A stretch of 64,000 bases of DNA. Source: CBDIHP01 sp965279195. GTDB taxonomy: Bacteria; Planctomycetota; Planctomycetia; Isosphaerales; Isosphaeraceae. A program made the position numbers and the translations under genes. The notes under the pieces were generated by a model. That model ran no database searches. It was not told the origin of the DNA and was given only the letters and a program-made list of their open reading frames with translations. Positions 35,980 to 45,729 of this stretch are shown here, piece by piece. Numbering within the stretch: the stretch's first letter is position 1; each line of letters opens with the position of its first letter. The DNA lies in contig CBDIHP010000038.1 in the NCBI GenBank assembly GCA_965279195.1, forward strand, positions 124,001-188,000, given 5' to 3'.

Positions 35980-36035
35980 GGACGCGGTTGGTCCCCCGGG
36001 GAAATCTCGGGGCACCAGCCGCGTCCTCGTTTTTT
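35980..36035 (+). terminator. Rho-independent terminator of the DUF1559 gene
   Basis: GGACGCGGTTGGT pairs with ACCAGCCGCGTCC (one G-T pair) across a loop that itself contains CCCCGGGG-like pairing, then TCG and six T. It lies 32 bp after the stop. Confidence 0.85.
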
Positions 36036-36084
36036 GTACGATGTGGCTTTCGAGGCAAAGACCCGGCCCACGCCCCGGACGACC

Positions 36085-38649
36085 ATGCTCGACCTGCCGA
36101 TCGACCGCGCCCTGCCCGAGATTCTCGAAGCCCTCCGCGCGACACGTCGGCTCGTCCTCGTCGCACCGCCCGGATCCGGCAAGACGACCCGCGTTCCCCC
36201 GGCGATCCTCCGCGCCGGCCTGCTAGGTCGAGAGGCCCCCGCCCTGGTCGTCCTCCAGCCGCGACGCGTCGCCGCGCGTGCGGTCGCCGCGCGGATCGCC
36301 GACGAGAACCGCTGGACCCTCGGCGAAGAGGTCGGCTATCACGTCCGATTCGAGAGGAAGCTCGGCCCCAGGACGAACCTCCGGGTCCTCACCGAGGGCC
36401 TGCTCAACCGTCAGATGGTCGCCGACCCCTTCCTGCCCGGCGTCGGCGGCGTGATCCTCGACGAGTTCCACGAGCGCAACCTCCACACCGACCTCGCGCT
36501 CGGCCTCCTGTCCGAGATCCGCAACACCGTCCGCGACGACCTCCTGCTGATCGTCATGTCGGCGACCCTCGATGCCGAGCCGATCGCGAGGTTCCTCGAC
36601 GATGCCCCGATCGTCCGCGTCGAAGGCCGGGCCCACACGGTTTCGATCCAGTACCGGGGCTCGGATAGCAGTCCCCTGCCCGACCGCATGACCCAGGCGA
36701 TCCGCGAGCTTCGCGACGAGTCGGCCGGGTCCGGCCACGTGCTCGGTTTCTTGCCCGGGGCGGAGGAGATTCGACGCACCCTGAACCTGCTCCACGGCTA
36801 TTGCCAGGAGCGCGGGCTCGATCTCCTTCCGCTTCATGGCCAGCTCGGCAGCGACGAACAGGACCGGGCCATCCGCCCTTCGGCACGGCCGAAGGTCGTC
36901 CTCTCGACCAACATCGCCGAGACCTCGATCACCATCGAAGGGATCACCGGCGTCGTCGACTCGGGCCTGGCTCGCTACCCGATGTTCGACGCCTCGCGAG
37001 GCCTGGACCGGCTCGAACTGGGGCGGATCAGCCAGGCATCGGCAACCCAGCGCGCGGGGCGTGCCGGCCGCACCGGGCCGGGTGTCTGCGTCAGGCTCTG
37101 GTCCGAACGCGAGCAGCGTGGGATGCCCGAGCACGACACCGCCGAGATCCACCGCGTCGACCTCGCCTCGACCGTCCTCGACCTCCACGCCTGGGGCACC
37201 CGCGACCCCCGCCAGTTCGCCTGGTTCGAACGCCCCCCCGAGGAATCCCTGCTCGCCGCCGAGCTGTTGCTGACCAGGCTCGGTGCGATCGACGATTCGG
37301 GCTCGATCACCGACCTGGGCCGGGCCCTGAGCATGGTCCCCGCACACCCTCGGATCGGCCGAATGCTGGTCGAGGCCGCGCGGATCGGCCTGGTCGGCGA
37401 GGGGGCCACGCTCGCCGCCCTGCTATCGGAACGCGATCCGTTGATCCGCAAGCCCGGCGATTTCCGCTCCCGCAAGCCGGCCCTCCACGGCGCATCCGAC
37501 CTCCTCGAACGGCTCGACCTCGTCCACGACATCGAACGCCGACGATTCCCCGCCAGTGAACGCGACCGGGGGGTGGATGTGAACATCATCCGCCAGGTCT
37601 GCAAGGTCCGCGACGACCTGGAACGCACCGCCCGCAGGCTGGACGGTTCCGGCCACCCGCCGGAAGACACCGACGGTGCCCTGCTCCGCATCGCCCTCCT
37701 CGGCTACCCCGACCGCGTCTGCCGTCGCCGAGACGCCGACCCCGCCGCAGGCACGATGGTCGGCGGCAAGGGCGTGAGGCTCGAACCGGAGTCGGTGGTC
37801 CGGGACGGCGAACTCTTCCTGGCACTCGACCCCCGCGAATCACCAAACCCCCGCGAGCCCGACTCCCGCGTCCGCATCGCCAGCGCCATCGAGCCCGAGT
37901 GGCTCGACGATTGTTTCCCCGGTTCGGTCAGGAAGCAGAAGACCGTCCGGTTCGACCCCGAGCGGCGTCGGGTCGAGGGCGTGGTCTCATGGACCTATCT
38001 CGACCTGACACTCCGCGAGGAACGCCACGCCGCCGTCGAGCCCGAGGAAGCTGGTCGCGTGCTGGCCGAGGCGCTGGCTCCCCGGGCCCGCGAGCTGTTC
38101 GAGGCCGACGAGCGGGTCGCCGGCTATCTCGCCCGGCTCGACCTGCTCCGACGCGCCATGCCCGAGGCCGACCTGCCGGCGCTCGACAGCGACGACGACT
38201 GGCGATCGCTCCTGGAGCCCGCGTGCGAGGGGAAGCGGTCGGAAGATGAGTTGCTCAGATCCTCACTCTTGAACATTCTCAAGGATCGGCTGACTTACGC
38301 CCAGTCCCGGTTCGTCGAGGAGCACGCCCCCGAGTCGCTGGCCGTCCCGAGCGGGAGCAAGATCCGGCTCGTCTACGAGAAGGACCGACCGCCGATCCTG
38401 GCGGCCCGGTTGCAGGAACTCTTCGGCTGGCTCGAAACCCCCCGGATCGCCGGCGGTCGCGTCCCCGTCGTCCTCCACCTCCTCGGACCGAACTACCGCC
38501 CCGTGCAGGTCACCGAGAACCTCCGCTCGTTCTGGACCGGCACCTACTTCCAGGTCCGCAAGGACCTCCGCGCCCGCTACCCGCGCCACTCGTGGCCCGA
38601 GGATCCGTTGACGGCGAGGCCCGAAGCCAAGGGCGGACGAAAATCCTGA
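36085..38649 (+). CDS. hrpB: ATP-dependent helicase HrpB
   Basis: An 854-residue DEAH/RHA-type helicase: APPGSGKTTRVPPAIL (Walker A), LQPRRVAARAVAARIADE, VILDEFHERNLHTDLALGL (DExH box as DEFH), MSATLDAEPIARFL, VLSTNIAETSITIEGITGVV and QRAGRAGRTGPGVCVRLW. The C-terminal HrpB domain is present (RLVYEKDRPPILAARLQELF, then TENLRSFWTGTYFQVRKDLR). Bacterial HrpB acts on RNA, but its role is not settled in general. Start 36085 is chosen at MLDLPIDRALPEIL, the family N-terminus. Confidence 0.93.
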   Translation: MLDLPIDRALPEILEALRATRRLVLVAPPGSGKTTRVPPAILRAGLLGREAPALVVLQPRRVAARAVAARIADENRWTLGEEVGYHVRFERKLGPRTNLRVLTEGLLNRQMVADPFLPGVGGVILDEFHERNLHTDLALGLLSEIRNTVRDDLLLIVMSATLDAEPIARFLDDAPIVRVEGRAHTVSIQYRGSDSSPLPDRMTQAIRELRDESAGSGHVLGFLPGAEEIRRTLNLLHGYCQERGLDLLPLHGQLGSDEQDRAIRPSARPKVVLSTNIAETSITIEGITGVVDSGLARYPMFDASRGLDRLELGRISQASATQRAGRAGRTGPGVCVRLWSEREQRGMPEHDTAEIHRVDLASTVLDLHAWGTRDPRQFAWFERPPEESLLAAELLLTRLGAIDDSGSITDLGRALSMVPAHPRIGRMLVEAARIGLVGEGATLAALLSERDPLIRKPGDFRSRKPALHGASDLLERLDLVHDIERRRFPASERDRGVDVNIIRQVCKVRDDLERTARRLDGSGHPPEDTDGALLRIALLGYPDRVCRRRDADPAAGTMVGGKGVRLEPESVVRDGELFLALDPRESPNPREPDSRVRIASAIEPEWLDDCFPGSVRKQKTVRFDPERRRVEGVVSWTYLDLTLREERHAAVEPEEAGRVLAEALAPRARELFEADERVAGYLARLDLLRRAMPEADLPALDSDDDWRSLLEPACEGKRSEDELLRSSLLNILKDRLTYAQSRFVEEHAPESLAVPSGSKIRLVYEKDRPPILAARLQELFGWLETPRIAGGRVPVVLHLLGPNYRPVQVTENLRSFWTGTYFQVRKDLRARYPRHSWPEDPLTARPEAKGGRKS

Positions 38650-38660
38650 CCACCCGGAGT

Positions 38661-38851
38661 GCGGAAGCTCGCTTCCGCTCGGTTCTCGAGAAGCTTGCTT
38701 CGCGTGCCTCAACCAAGCGACATCCTTCGATTGAACTTACGGGTCTATGTTGCGCGAAAATGTCGCGATCTCGATAAACGAACGTGCCATCCTTCGATGT
38801 AACGCGCGGAGCAAGCTCCGCGATAACAGTGCGGAAGCAGGCTTCCGCACT
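38661..38851. repeat. cluster of short palindromes with 2-nt loops
   Basis: Four hairpin-forming units of the same design lie in 190 bp after hrpB: GCGGAAGC-TC-GCTTCCGC at 38661, GAAGC-TT-GCTTC near 38690, CGCGGAGC-AA-GCTCCGCG at 38805, and AGTGCGGAAGC-AG-GCTTCCGCACT at 38828. The direct repeat CATCCTTCGAT occurs twice between them. They look like a REP-type element family. They lie between convergent genes. Confidence 0.65.
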
Positions 38852-38856
38852 CCACG

Positions 38857-40490
38857 CTACATTCCGAGCTGGACCAGCGACTTCCGCACATCCTCCAGCG
38901 TCCCGAACGGAACAATCACCCGAAAGGAATACGTCCCGCCCTGCTTCGGATCGCGAACGCGGAAAACGGTGTTCCACTTCGTCACATGAGCGTCTACGAA
39001 TCGAAAGCGGCCGTAGCCGGCCCCCTGATATCCGGGGGAGGGCTGATCCGGGTATAGACCCCCATGGCGTAGGCTCCGTCCCTGGTGGCGAGGACGACCG
39101 GCCGGTTCTGCTCGCCGGGCCCGTCGCTCAGGGGTTCGAGGCGTCCGGTTGTGCGATCAAATGACCAGAACTCTGAGAATCCCTCCGGCATGTAGCCCGT
39201 CAAGACTTCGAACTGTGCATACGTGTGAGATTCATCCTCGGGCAGGGAAAACCGCACGTCGAATCGGAGCACGTTCGGCATCCCCGGCTGACCGAGCGTC
39301 ACGCGCTTGTCGAGCAGGTGCTTGGACGTGATCGTCCGGTTGCTCGCGGGGAACCCGCCGGACTCTTCCCCCGGCTGGAGCCAGAACGCCATGGCCACGC
39401 GGCTTTCGAGCCAGTCGGGCCCGCTCCGGAGGGACAGGACGCGGCTGCGGGTCGGCTCGTCCGCGCCGTCGTCACGCGAACCGGCCTCGGTGGGATTGAA
39501 CGTCTCGGGGTGGAATGGCTGTTTCAGGTCCAGGTTCGAGGCCGACTGGATCTGCCGGCCGTGGTCGAAGCTATCGACGAATTCCTTCCCCTTCCACTTG
39601 AGGGAGTGGACCGCGAACGCTACCCGGGGCGTGAACGTCACTTCCACGTCCCCGCCCAGGGCCTGGCCCTTGAGGACCACCGGAGCCCGCTGGGGCTCCG
39701 GCCCCGGCCCGAGCCCCAGTTCGATGGCCTCCGTGAGCCACCCGCTGTCCCAGCGGTGGGGGCGCCTCGGGCCAGATCGGTAGGTGTGGGGGACACCCCT
39801 GAGCAGGAGTTCCGTCCGGCGATGCTCGGGGCCGAAGTTGGACTGGCCGAGGTGGATCAGGCCGGATGTCGCCTTTCCGTTGCGGAGCATCCGGAAGATC
39901 TCATACCGCTCGAAGTTGGCCTGGTTGCCGAAAATGGGGCCCGAGCCGTAGAGCCCCGGCCTGTCCATCATCAGGGGGGCGTCCCAGGCGACGGCCTTCG
40001 CGAACAGCCCAGGGTTTCGCAGGTGGAGGCTCCAGGCCCCGTAGCCGGACTTGCTGAATCCCAGGAGGACCGGCTTCGAGTCGGAATAGGTTCGCGACAC
40101 GAACGGCACGACGACCTTGAGGAAGTGCGACTCCTGGCGGATCCGCGGGTCCTTCGGGTGATCGGCGTACCAGGGGAGCTGCGAGAAGCTCGGGGCTACG
40201 TAGTACGCCGGGAAGGCCTCGTGCAGGTTCGCCGCCCGGATCGCGGCCAGTCCGTCGCCGTACTTCGACTCTTCCCCCGCCTCGACCGGCAACACATAAA
40301 CGACCGGCAATTTCTTCCCGGCCGGCACAGCCTCCGGAACGAGCACCCGGAGCAGGGTCGGGCCCGACTGGTACGGCGACTCGACGCGGTGGACCATCAA
40401 GCCCGAGACGTCGCGTACCGCCGGAGAGACGTTTGGTTCGGCCTGCGCGGTTGTGACAATCGCGACGATCAATCCGATGGCAGGGATCAT
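38857..40490 (-). pseudogene. exported esterase-like alpha/beta hydrolase, one frameshift near the 3' end
   Basis: A signal-bearing protein (start 40490, MIPAIGLIVAIVTTAQAEP) with an esterase-D-like fold: VVYVLPVEAG, the nucleophile elbow LLGFSKSGYGAW (Ser) and AVAWDAPLMMD. A C-terminal module of unknown role follows (VTFTPRVAFAVHSLKWKGKE, then PEDESHTYAQFEVLTGYMPE). At about 39045 the zero frame leaves AMGVY and runs to an early stop, while another frame continues PDQPSPGYQGAGYGRF, then KWNTVFRVRDPK, to a natural end at 38857. One base is missing, so the last 60 residues are lost or changed. It could also be a base-calling error. Confidence 0.7.
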
Positions 40491-40726
40491 GGAGACGATC
40501 TCGGCGGGGACGATCTGGGGAGTGATGGCGAGAGTATCGCATCGCCGGGATATGCGATGCCAGCGACCCGCACGAAGCCGCCCCTCGCCGCTCCGCGGAC
40601 GACGGATGGCTTTGTTCCCTCGATTTCGAAACCGGCCCTCGCATTGTCGGGGCCCGTTTGTTGGGTCATACTGACGCCCCGGGCGGCCAGGTTGGCCCCC
40701 TAAACGGGCAGAGCGACCCCAACGGA

Positions 40727-41908
40727 ATGGTGACCACCCCCAAGATCCTGGCCGTCGTCGGTACCCGCCCGGAGGCGGTGAAGGTCGCACCCGTGGTCCT
40801 ACGGCTCCGGCAGGATCCCCGGCTCTCGGTCCGGATCCTGACCTCCGGCCAGCACCGGGCGCTGCTCGATCAGGCCCTGGCCGACTTCAGCCTGACTTCC
40901 GACCGCGATCTCGACCTGATGCGGCCCGGCCAGACCCTGACCGACCTCACGGCCCGGGCCCTGACCGCACTCGGCGGGGCGTTCGCATCCGAGTCGCCCG
41001 ACCTCGTGATGGCCCAGGGGGATACGACGACCGTCCTGTGCGCCGCCCTGGCCAGCTTCTACGCCCGAATTCCCTTCGCCCACATCGAGGCGGGCCTCCG
41101 GACGGGCCAGCTCGACAGGCCGTTCCCCGAGGAAGCCAACCGGGTCCTGGCATCGCACCTGGCCAGCCTCCACTTCGCCCCAACCCCGGGCGCCCGGGCC
41201 AACCTGCTCAAGGAAGGGATCCCGGCGGGCAAGGTCCACGTCACAGGGAATACGGTGATTGATGCCCTGACCTGGATCGCCGGCCGCAACGTGCCCTGCC
41301 CGATCTCCTTGCCAACGGAGCGCTTCCTCCTGGTGACCGCACACCGACGCGAGAGCTTCGGCGAGCCGATGGCCCGGATCTGCGACGCCCTCCTGGCGGT
41401 CCTGGATCGGTGGGATGACCTGTCCCTCGTGTTCCCCGTCCACCCCAACCCGGCGGTGAAGGGCGTCGTGGAGCCGAAACTCGCCGGGCATCCCCGGATC
41501 CGACTGGTCGGGCCCCTTTCCTATCCCGACTTTGTCGCGACCTTGAAGGCGTCCGAGCTGATCCTGACCGACTCGGGCGGGGTTCAGGAGGAGGCCCCCT
41601 CGCTGGGCAAGCCCGTGCTGGTCCTGCGCGAGGAGACCGAGCGGCCCGAGGCCATCGAGGCGGGGACGGCCGTCCTGGTCGGGACCGACCCGGGTCGGAT
41701 CCTGGCCGAGGTCGAGCGGCACCTCGATCGAGTCGCCTCCTCGTCCTCAACCCTCTCGATCATCAATCCTTACGGCGACGGGTTTGCCTCGGAGCGGATC
41801 GCTCGTAGGCTCCTGGAACGGTTCCACCTTTCCATGCCCCTGGTCCCGCCGGGGTATGCCGAAGAGTGGGTTCCGCCCGCGCGAAAAGGTGGGCCGGGCT
41901 CGGATTGA
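40727..41908 (+). CDS. wecB: UDP-N-acetylglucosamine 2-epimerase (non-hydrolysing)
   Basis: A 393-residue GT-B-fold epimerase interconverting UDP-GlcNAc and UDP-ManNAc for cell-surface polysaccharide synthesis. Family motifs: VVGTRPEAVKVAPVV, VMAQGDTTTVLCAAL, AHIEAGLRTGQLDRPFPEE, VTGNTVIDAL, VTAHRRESFGEPM, FPVHPNP, and LTDSGGVQEEAPSLGKPVLV, then REETERPEA. Start 40727 is where the family begins. It is followed by the methyltransferase-phosphodiesterase gene, which may act on the same surface glycans. Confidence 0.92.
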   Translation: MVTTPKILAVVGTRPEAVKVAPVVLRLRQDPRLSVRILTSGQHRALLDQALADFSLTSDRDLDLMRPGQTLTDLTARALTALGGAFASESPDLVMAQGDTTTVLCAALASFYARIPFAHIEAGLRTGQLDRPFPEEANRVLASHLASLHFAPTPGARANLLKEGIPAGKVHVTGNTVIDALTWIAGRNVPCPISLPTERFLLVTAHRRESFGEPMARICDALLAVLDRWDDLSLVFPVHPNPAVKGVVEPKLAGHPRIRLVGPLSYPDFVATLKASELILTDSGGVQEEAPSLGKPVLVLREETERPEAIEAGTAVLVGTDPGRILAEVERHLDRVASSSSTLSIINPYGDGFASERIARRLLERFHLSMPLVPPGYAEEWVPPARKGGPGSD

Positions 41909-42042
41909 CCGTTTCCGGTAATTTGGCGTAAAGTCCGCGAACTCCACCGGAGTCCGTCCCGGGGCGGGATGCCCCAATCCAATCGCGACGGCCGGGTGGT
42001 CCGCCACGACTGACGGTCAGGGGCACAGGGAGGTGCGCCCGG

Positions 42043-44469
42043 ATGCGAGACAACACCAAGGCGTTCTGCCGGCTGGTCGCCGAGACCCTCGACTGCCCCG
42101 GCCCCGTCTACGAATTCGGGGCCTATCAGGTCGAAGGCCAGACCGGCTATGCCGACCTCAGGCGCTACTTCCCGGGGAAGCCCTACGTCGGCTGCGACGT
42201 CCGGCCCGGCCCCGGGGTCGACCGCGTCGAGGATGTCTCCGCGATCTCGCTCCCCGACGAATCCGTCGGGACCATCCTCTGCATTGAAACATTCGAGCAC
42301 GTGTTCGAGGTCCGGCGGGCATTCGACGAGGTCCACCGGGTGCTCAGGCCCGGCGGCGTCTTCCTGATCACGCTCCCGCTCAACTTCCGGATCCACGCGT
42401 TCCCCGAGGACTACTGGAGGATCACCCCCACCTGCCTCAAGCGGCTGATGGAGCCCTACGAGGCCCGCCTGACCGGCTTCCAGGGGTTCGCGAAGTTCCC
42501 GCACACCGTGCTGGGCCTGGGCGTCAAGTCGCCGGCCCCGGCCGACGTCGAGGCCAAGCTCGCCGGGATCAAGCATGCCTTCGAGCGCTGGGCACGTGAC
42601 GAGGAGAGGGCCCTGCCGATGGCCGAGCGGGCCCGGCGATTCGTGGGCGGCCTGTATCGCTCCAAGGGCGAGCGGAACCGGATCGCCTGTTACTTTCACG
42701 CGGAGTTGGACATCGATCGGTCGATCCCGGCGGCGGTCACCACGCCACCTCGGCCCCGAGTCGAGCCGGCCCGGACCCGACCGATCCCCAGACCCCGACG
42801 ATCCCAGGAGTCGCCCATGACCGGCCGCGATCAGAGGCTCTTGATTCTCGGGCTCGACGGGGCCACCTGGACCGTGCTCGACCCGATGCGTCGGCTCGGC
42901 CACATGCCGAACCTCGACGCCCTGCTCGCGCGATCGGCCCACGGCACGTTGCGCTCGACGATACCGCCCGTCACCTCCGCCGCATGGTCCACGATGATGA
43001 CCGGTTGCGGGCCCGCCCGTCACGGGGTCTTCGATCATCGATACTTCGACATCGGTGCCGGGCGACTGAAGGTCAATCACTCGGGCCGGCTCCGGGTGCC
43101 GACCTTCTGGCACCTGCTGTCGCAGTCGGGCCGGTCGGTCGCGAGCATCAACCTGCCGGTGACCTACCCGCCGCTCGACGTCCGGGGTGTGATCGTCTCC
43201 GGCATGGACGCGCCCCACCTCGATGCCGCCCTCTCGGGCTCGTCCGAGTTCGCCGCCCGGCTAAGGGCGGAGATCCCCGACTACCACCTGCGGACCCTCT
43301 GGAAGCGTCCCCCGCGGGACCTGGCCGAGATCCGCGAGAACGCCGACCAGACCATCAAGCTGTTCCAGGCCAGGGCGAAGGCCGGGCTGCTCGCCGACGA
43401 GATGGTGCCCGACTGGTCGGCCCTGATGGTCCAGTTCCAGAACCTCGACCCGTTCCAGCACCGCGCGTGGCGCTACTTGAACGTGGATGAGACGGGCATC
43501 GACGACCCCACGTTCAACGCGGCGGCCCATGACGTGATGCGGGGGCTCGACCGGGCCATCGGAACACTCTGCGAACTGGCCGAGAAGCGAGGCGCAGGCG
43601 TGATGGTCGTCTCCGACCACGGCTTCGGCCCCTGCCTCGGCCGGATCCACGCCAACCGCATCCTCATCGACGCGGGCGTCGCCCGGCTCCCGGGGGCGTT
43701 CGGGCATCTCAAGCGGCGGGTCAGTCAGGTGGTCGAGCACGCCCGCCTCTGGCACGAGAAGCGGAACGACCCCGAGGCCCGCTCGGCCACGTTCGAGCAG
43801 TCGATGTCGGCCCAGTTCCCATTCGACTGGGGCAAGACCCTCGCCTTCGCCCCCCACCAGGACACGGCGGCGATGGTCTATCTGAACGCCATCACCCGCC
43901 GCGCGGGCGCCCCGCTCCGGACTTCCTCGCAGATCGACGACGCCCTCCGATCCGCGAGCCAGGCACTGGCCGAGGCCCGCCACCCCGAGACCGGCGACCT
44001 CCTGTTCCCGCAGGTCGTCGACACGGCCACGACCTACGGCATCGACCCGGCGCGTGAGGGCTATCCCGACCTCATCGCGATGCCCGACGAGTCCTACTGG
44101 GTGCGCACCAAGCTCGCGCCCGGCACCGCCTGGGTCGAGGCCGACCCGAACCTGCCTGGCACACACCGGCCCGAAGGCGTCGTGGCGCTTTGCGGGGCCG
44201 GGATCCTCCCGGGCCGTAACCTCAGAGCCCAGCTCCGCGACGTCACGCCGACGATCCTCACGTGGTTCGGCCTGCCGATCCCCGGGCACGTCGAGGGGGA
44301 ACCGCTGCCCTGCCTCGCCGGGTCGGCCTGGGTCGGCGAGACCGAGAGGAACGACGCAGCGCATACCGGTTATCGAGGGCCCCATCAGCCGGCGTCGGAC
44401 TTCGAGTACACGCCCGAGGAGCAGGCGATCATCGAGCAGAGGCTCGCCGACCTCGGCTATCTGGAATGA
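42043..44469 (+). CDS. methyltransferase fused to alkaline-phosphatase-superfamily phosphodiesterase
   Basis: An 808-residue open frame with two domains. Residues 1-230 are a class I methyltransferase (VYEFGAYQVEGQ, GTILCIETFEHVFEV, HRVLRPGGVFLITLPL); the linker is Pro/Arg-rich (RTRPIPRPRR). Residues 259-808 are a type I phosphodiesterase/AP-superfamily domain: LLILGLDGATWTVLDPM, then TSAAWSTMMTGCGPARHGVF (nucleophile Thr/Ser region), VVSDHGFGPCLGRIHANRIL and a late GTHRPEGVVALCG (His ligand). An ATG at 42817 with AGGAG six bases upstream starts exactly at the second domain, so two products may be made. Confidence 0.82.
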   Translation: MRDNTKAFCRLVAETLDCPGPVYEFGAYQVEGQTGYADLRRYFPGKPYVGCDVRPGPGVDRVEDVSAISLPDESVGTILCIETFEHVFEVRRAFDEVHRVLRPGGVFLITLPLNFRIHAFPEDYWRITPTCLKRLMEPYEARLTGFQGFAKFPHTVLGLGVKSPAPADVEAKLAGIKHAFERWARDEERALPMAERARRFVGGLYRSKGERNRIACYFHAELDIDRSIPAAVTTPPRPRVEPARTRPIPRPRRSQESPMTGRDQRLLILGLDGATWTVLDPMRRLGHMPNLDALLARSAHGTLRSTIPPVTSAAWSTMMTGCGPARHGVFDHRYFDIGAGRLKVNHSGRLRVPTFWHLLSQSGRSVASINLPVTYPPLDVRGVIVSGMDAPHLDAALSGSSEFAARLRAEIPDYHLRTLWKRPPRDLAEIRENADQTIKLFQARAKAGLLADEMVPDWSALMVQFQNLDPFQHRAWRYLNVDETGIDDPTFNAAAHDVMRGLDRAIGTLCELAEKRGAGVMVVSDHGFGPCLGRIHANRILIDAGVARLPGAFGHLKRRVSQVVEHARLWHEKRNDPEARSATFEQSMSAQFPFDWGKTLAFAPHQDTAAMVYLNAITRRAGAPLRTSSQIDDALRSASQALAEARHPETGDLLFPQVVDTATTYGIDPAREGYPDLIAMPDESYWVRTKLAPGTAWVEADPNLPGTHRPEGVVALCGAGILPGRNLRAQLRDVTPTILTWFGLPIPGHVEGEPLPCLAGSAWVGETERNDAAHTGYRGPHQPASDFEYTPEEQAIIEQRLADLGYLE
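42806..42819 (+). promoter_or_regulatory. internal ribosome site and start codon for the phosphodiesterase domain
   Basis: AGGAG-TCGCCC-ATG lies inside the fused open frame and marks the boundary between linker and phosphodiesterase domain. It suggests separate translation of the second domain, or that the two genes were once separate. Confidence 0.55.
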
Positions 44470-44496
44470 GCCTCCAAAGAGGTCGCGGCCGCCTCG

Positions 44497-44991
44497 TCAG
44501 ATCAGGTCGAGGCGGCGCCGGGGGCTCTTGGCCCGGGAGCAGGCGGAGCAGACGCCCGTCATCATGAACCGGTGCCCGCTGGCCCGGAAGCCGTGCTCGG
44601 CCGCGATGGCATCGCGGAGCCGGCGGATCTCGTCGTTCCGGAACTCGATCACCGTGTTGCATTCGGTGCAATGCATGTGATCGTGAGACGGGTAGCCGTA
44701 GTCGTGCTCGTAGGCGGTCCGGTTCGTGAGCCGGAGTTCCCGGAGCAGGCCGGCATCGACCAGCAGCCGGAGCGTGCGATAGACCGTCGATCGGCTGACG
44801 CGGCGGTCGGCCCCGTGCAGTTCGGCGACCAGTTCGTCGGCGTCGAAATGCTTGTGCGAGTTGAAGATGTGCCGGATGAGCACCTTCCGGGGCTCGGTGA
44901 GCTTCTCGCCGCGGATCTCGAGGAATTCCCGGAACTTGTCCTCGGGGCTGCTGACGATTTCGAGCGGAGCCAGAGGGGCTGGATCGACCAC
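44497..44991 (-). CDS. Fur family metal-responsive regulator
   Basis: A regulator of about 164 residues if started at GTG 44991 (GAGGG about ten bases upstream); the frame is open to TTG codons at 45060, which would add 23 residues. The winged helix is plain (KLTEPRKVLIRHIF, DRRVSRSTVYRTLRLLVDAG). HDHMHCTECNTVIEF holds metal-binding His residues and the first CxxC, and GVCSACS the second, so the structural zinc site is complete. Fur, Zur or PerR identity cannot be told. It is convergent with the fused phosphodiesterase gene. Confidence 0.85.
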   Translation of the reverse strand: MVDPAPLAPLEIVSSPEDKFREFLEIRGEKLTEPRKVLIRHIFNSHKHFDADELVAELHGADRRVSRSTVYRTLRLLVDAGLLRELRLTNRTAYEHDYGYPSHDHMHCTECNTVIEFRNDEIRRLRDAIAAEHGFRASGHRFMMTGVCSACSRAKSPRRRLDLI

Positions 44992-45048
44992 CTGTGTCCA
45001 CCCTCGACGGGACGAGTCGGACGCCGCGACGCCGGCGCCGCGACGAGG

Positions 45049-45069
45049 AATCAATAACAATTCTTGATT
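45049..45069. promoter_or_regulatory. inverted repeat upstream of the Fur-family gene
   Basis: AATCAA-N9-TTGATT is an AT-rich perfect inverted repeat in a GC-rich setting, directly upstream of the Fur-family gene and overlapping its longest possible coding frame. The spacing is like that of Fur-type boxes, so an autoregulatory site is possible. This would also argue for the downstream GTG start. Confidence 0.35.
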
Positions 45070-45158
45070 CTACTCCAAGCCCCGTCGAATTTCCAATTCC
45101 ACTCCCTGCGAACCCGAGGCCGTTGTCGGAAATCCCGAGGGTTCGGATCGGGCCGATT

Positions 45159-45512
45159 TCAGTCCGGCATCCGCGAGACGAACGCCTGGAGCAGCACCCT
45201 CGCCAGCTTCCGGCGCTGTTCGGGGGTCCATTCGGCCATGGCGAGCATGTCGAGCAGCGACTGTCGATCGCCGGTGGGGTGGTACACGAACGGGGCGGCC
45301 TGGAGGATCTCGTCGAGGGCATCTTCGGTCGTGGAATTCTGGATCGCCGCTTCCAGGCGATCCGCCACGCTCCGATAGCGGCGAGCCAGGATCGACTGTC
45401 TGGCGCTGAGCGCGAGATCACGAGCCGTTTCCATCAAGAGTCCGGCGTCGGAGCGGATTTCGGGAATCGGAGCGTCCCGGTGTCCCCGAAATGGGGCGGC
45501 GCCTGGCATCAT
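45159..45512 (-). CDS. hypothetical helical protein
   Basis: A 117-residue soluble, mainly helical protein (LLMETARDLALSARQSILAR, then VADRLEAAIQNSTTEDALDE and WTPEQRRKLARVLLQAFV). GGAG lies eleven bases before tandem ATG codons at 45512 and 45509. No family recognised. It is upstream of the Fur-family gene on the same strand with about 90 bp between. Confidence 0.6.
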   Translation of the reverse strand: MMPGAAPFRGHRDAPIPEIRSDAGLLMETARDLALSARQSILARRYRSVADRLEAAIQNSTTEDALDEILQAAPFVYHPTGDRQSLLDMLAMAEWTPEQRRKLARVLLQAFVSRMPD

Positions 45513-45729
45513 CTCTGATGTCTCCTCGCATGGATTGATGGGGGGAAGCCTTATGACTGTCCCTATTCTTCCGCTCGCTCCGCCAGAAGGAAGAGTGCTC
45601 CCGAAAGTGCAACATTTCCTGACAAATCGTTGCTTTTTCGCATCGAGTGGAAGCCCAGGGGCGTTGCCGGCTTGTCTTCGATGCCTCCTGACACCACTCG
45701 ATACGAAAACTTACAGCTCCGGGACGGCT

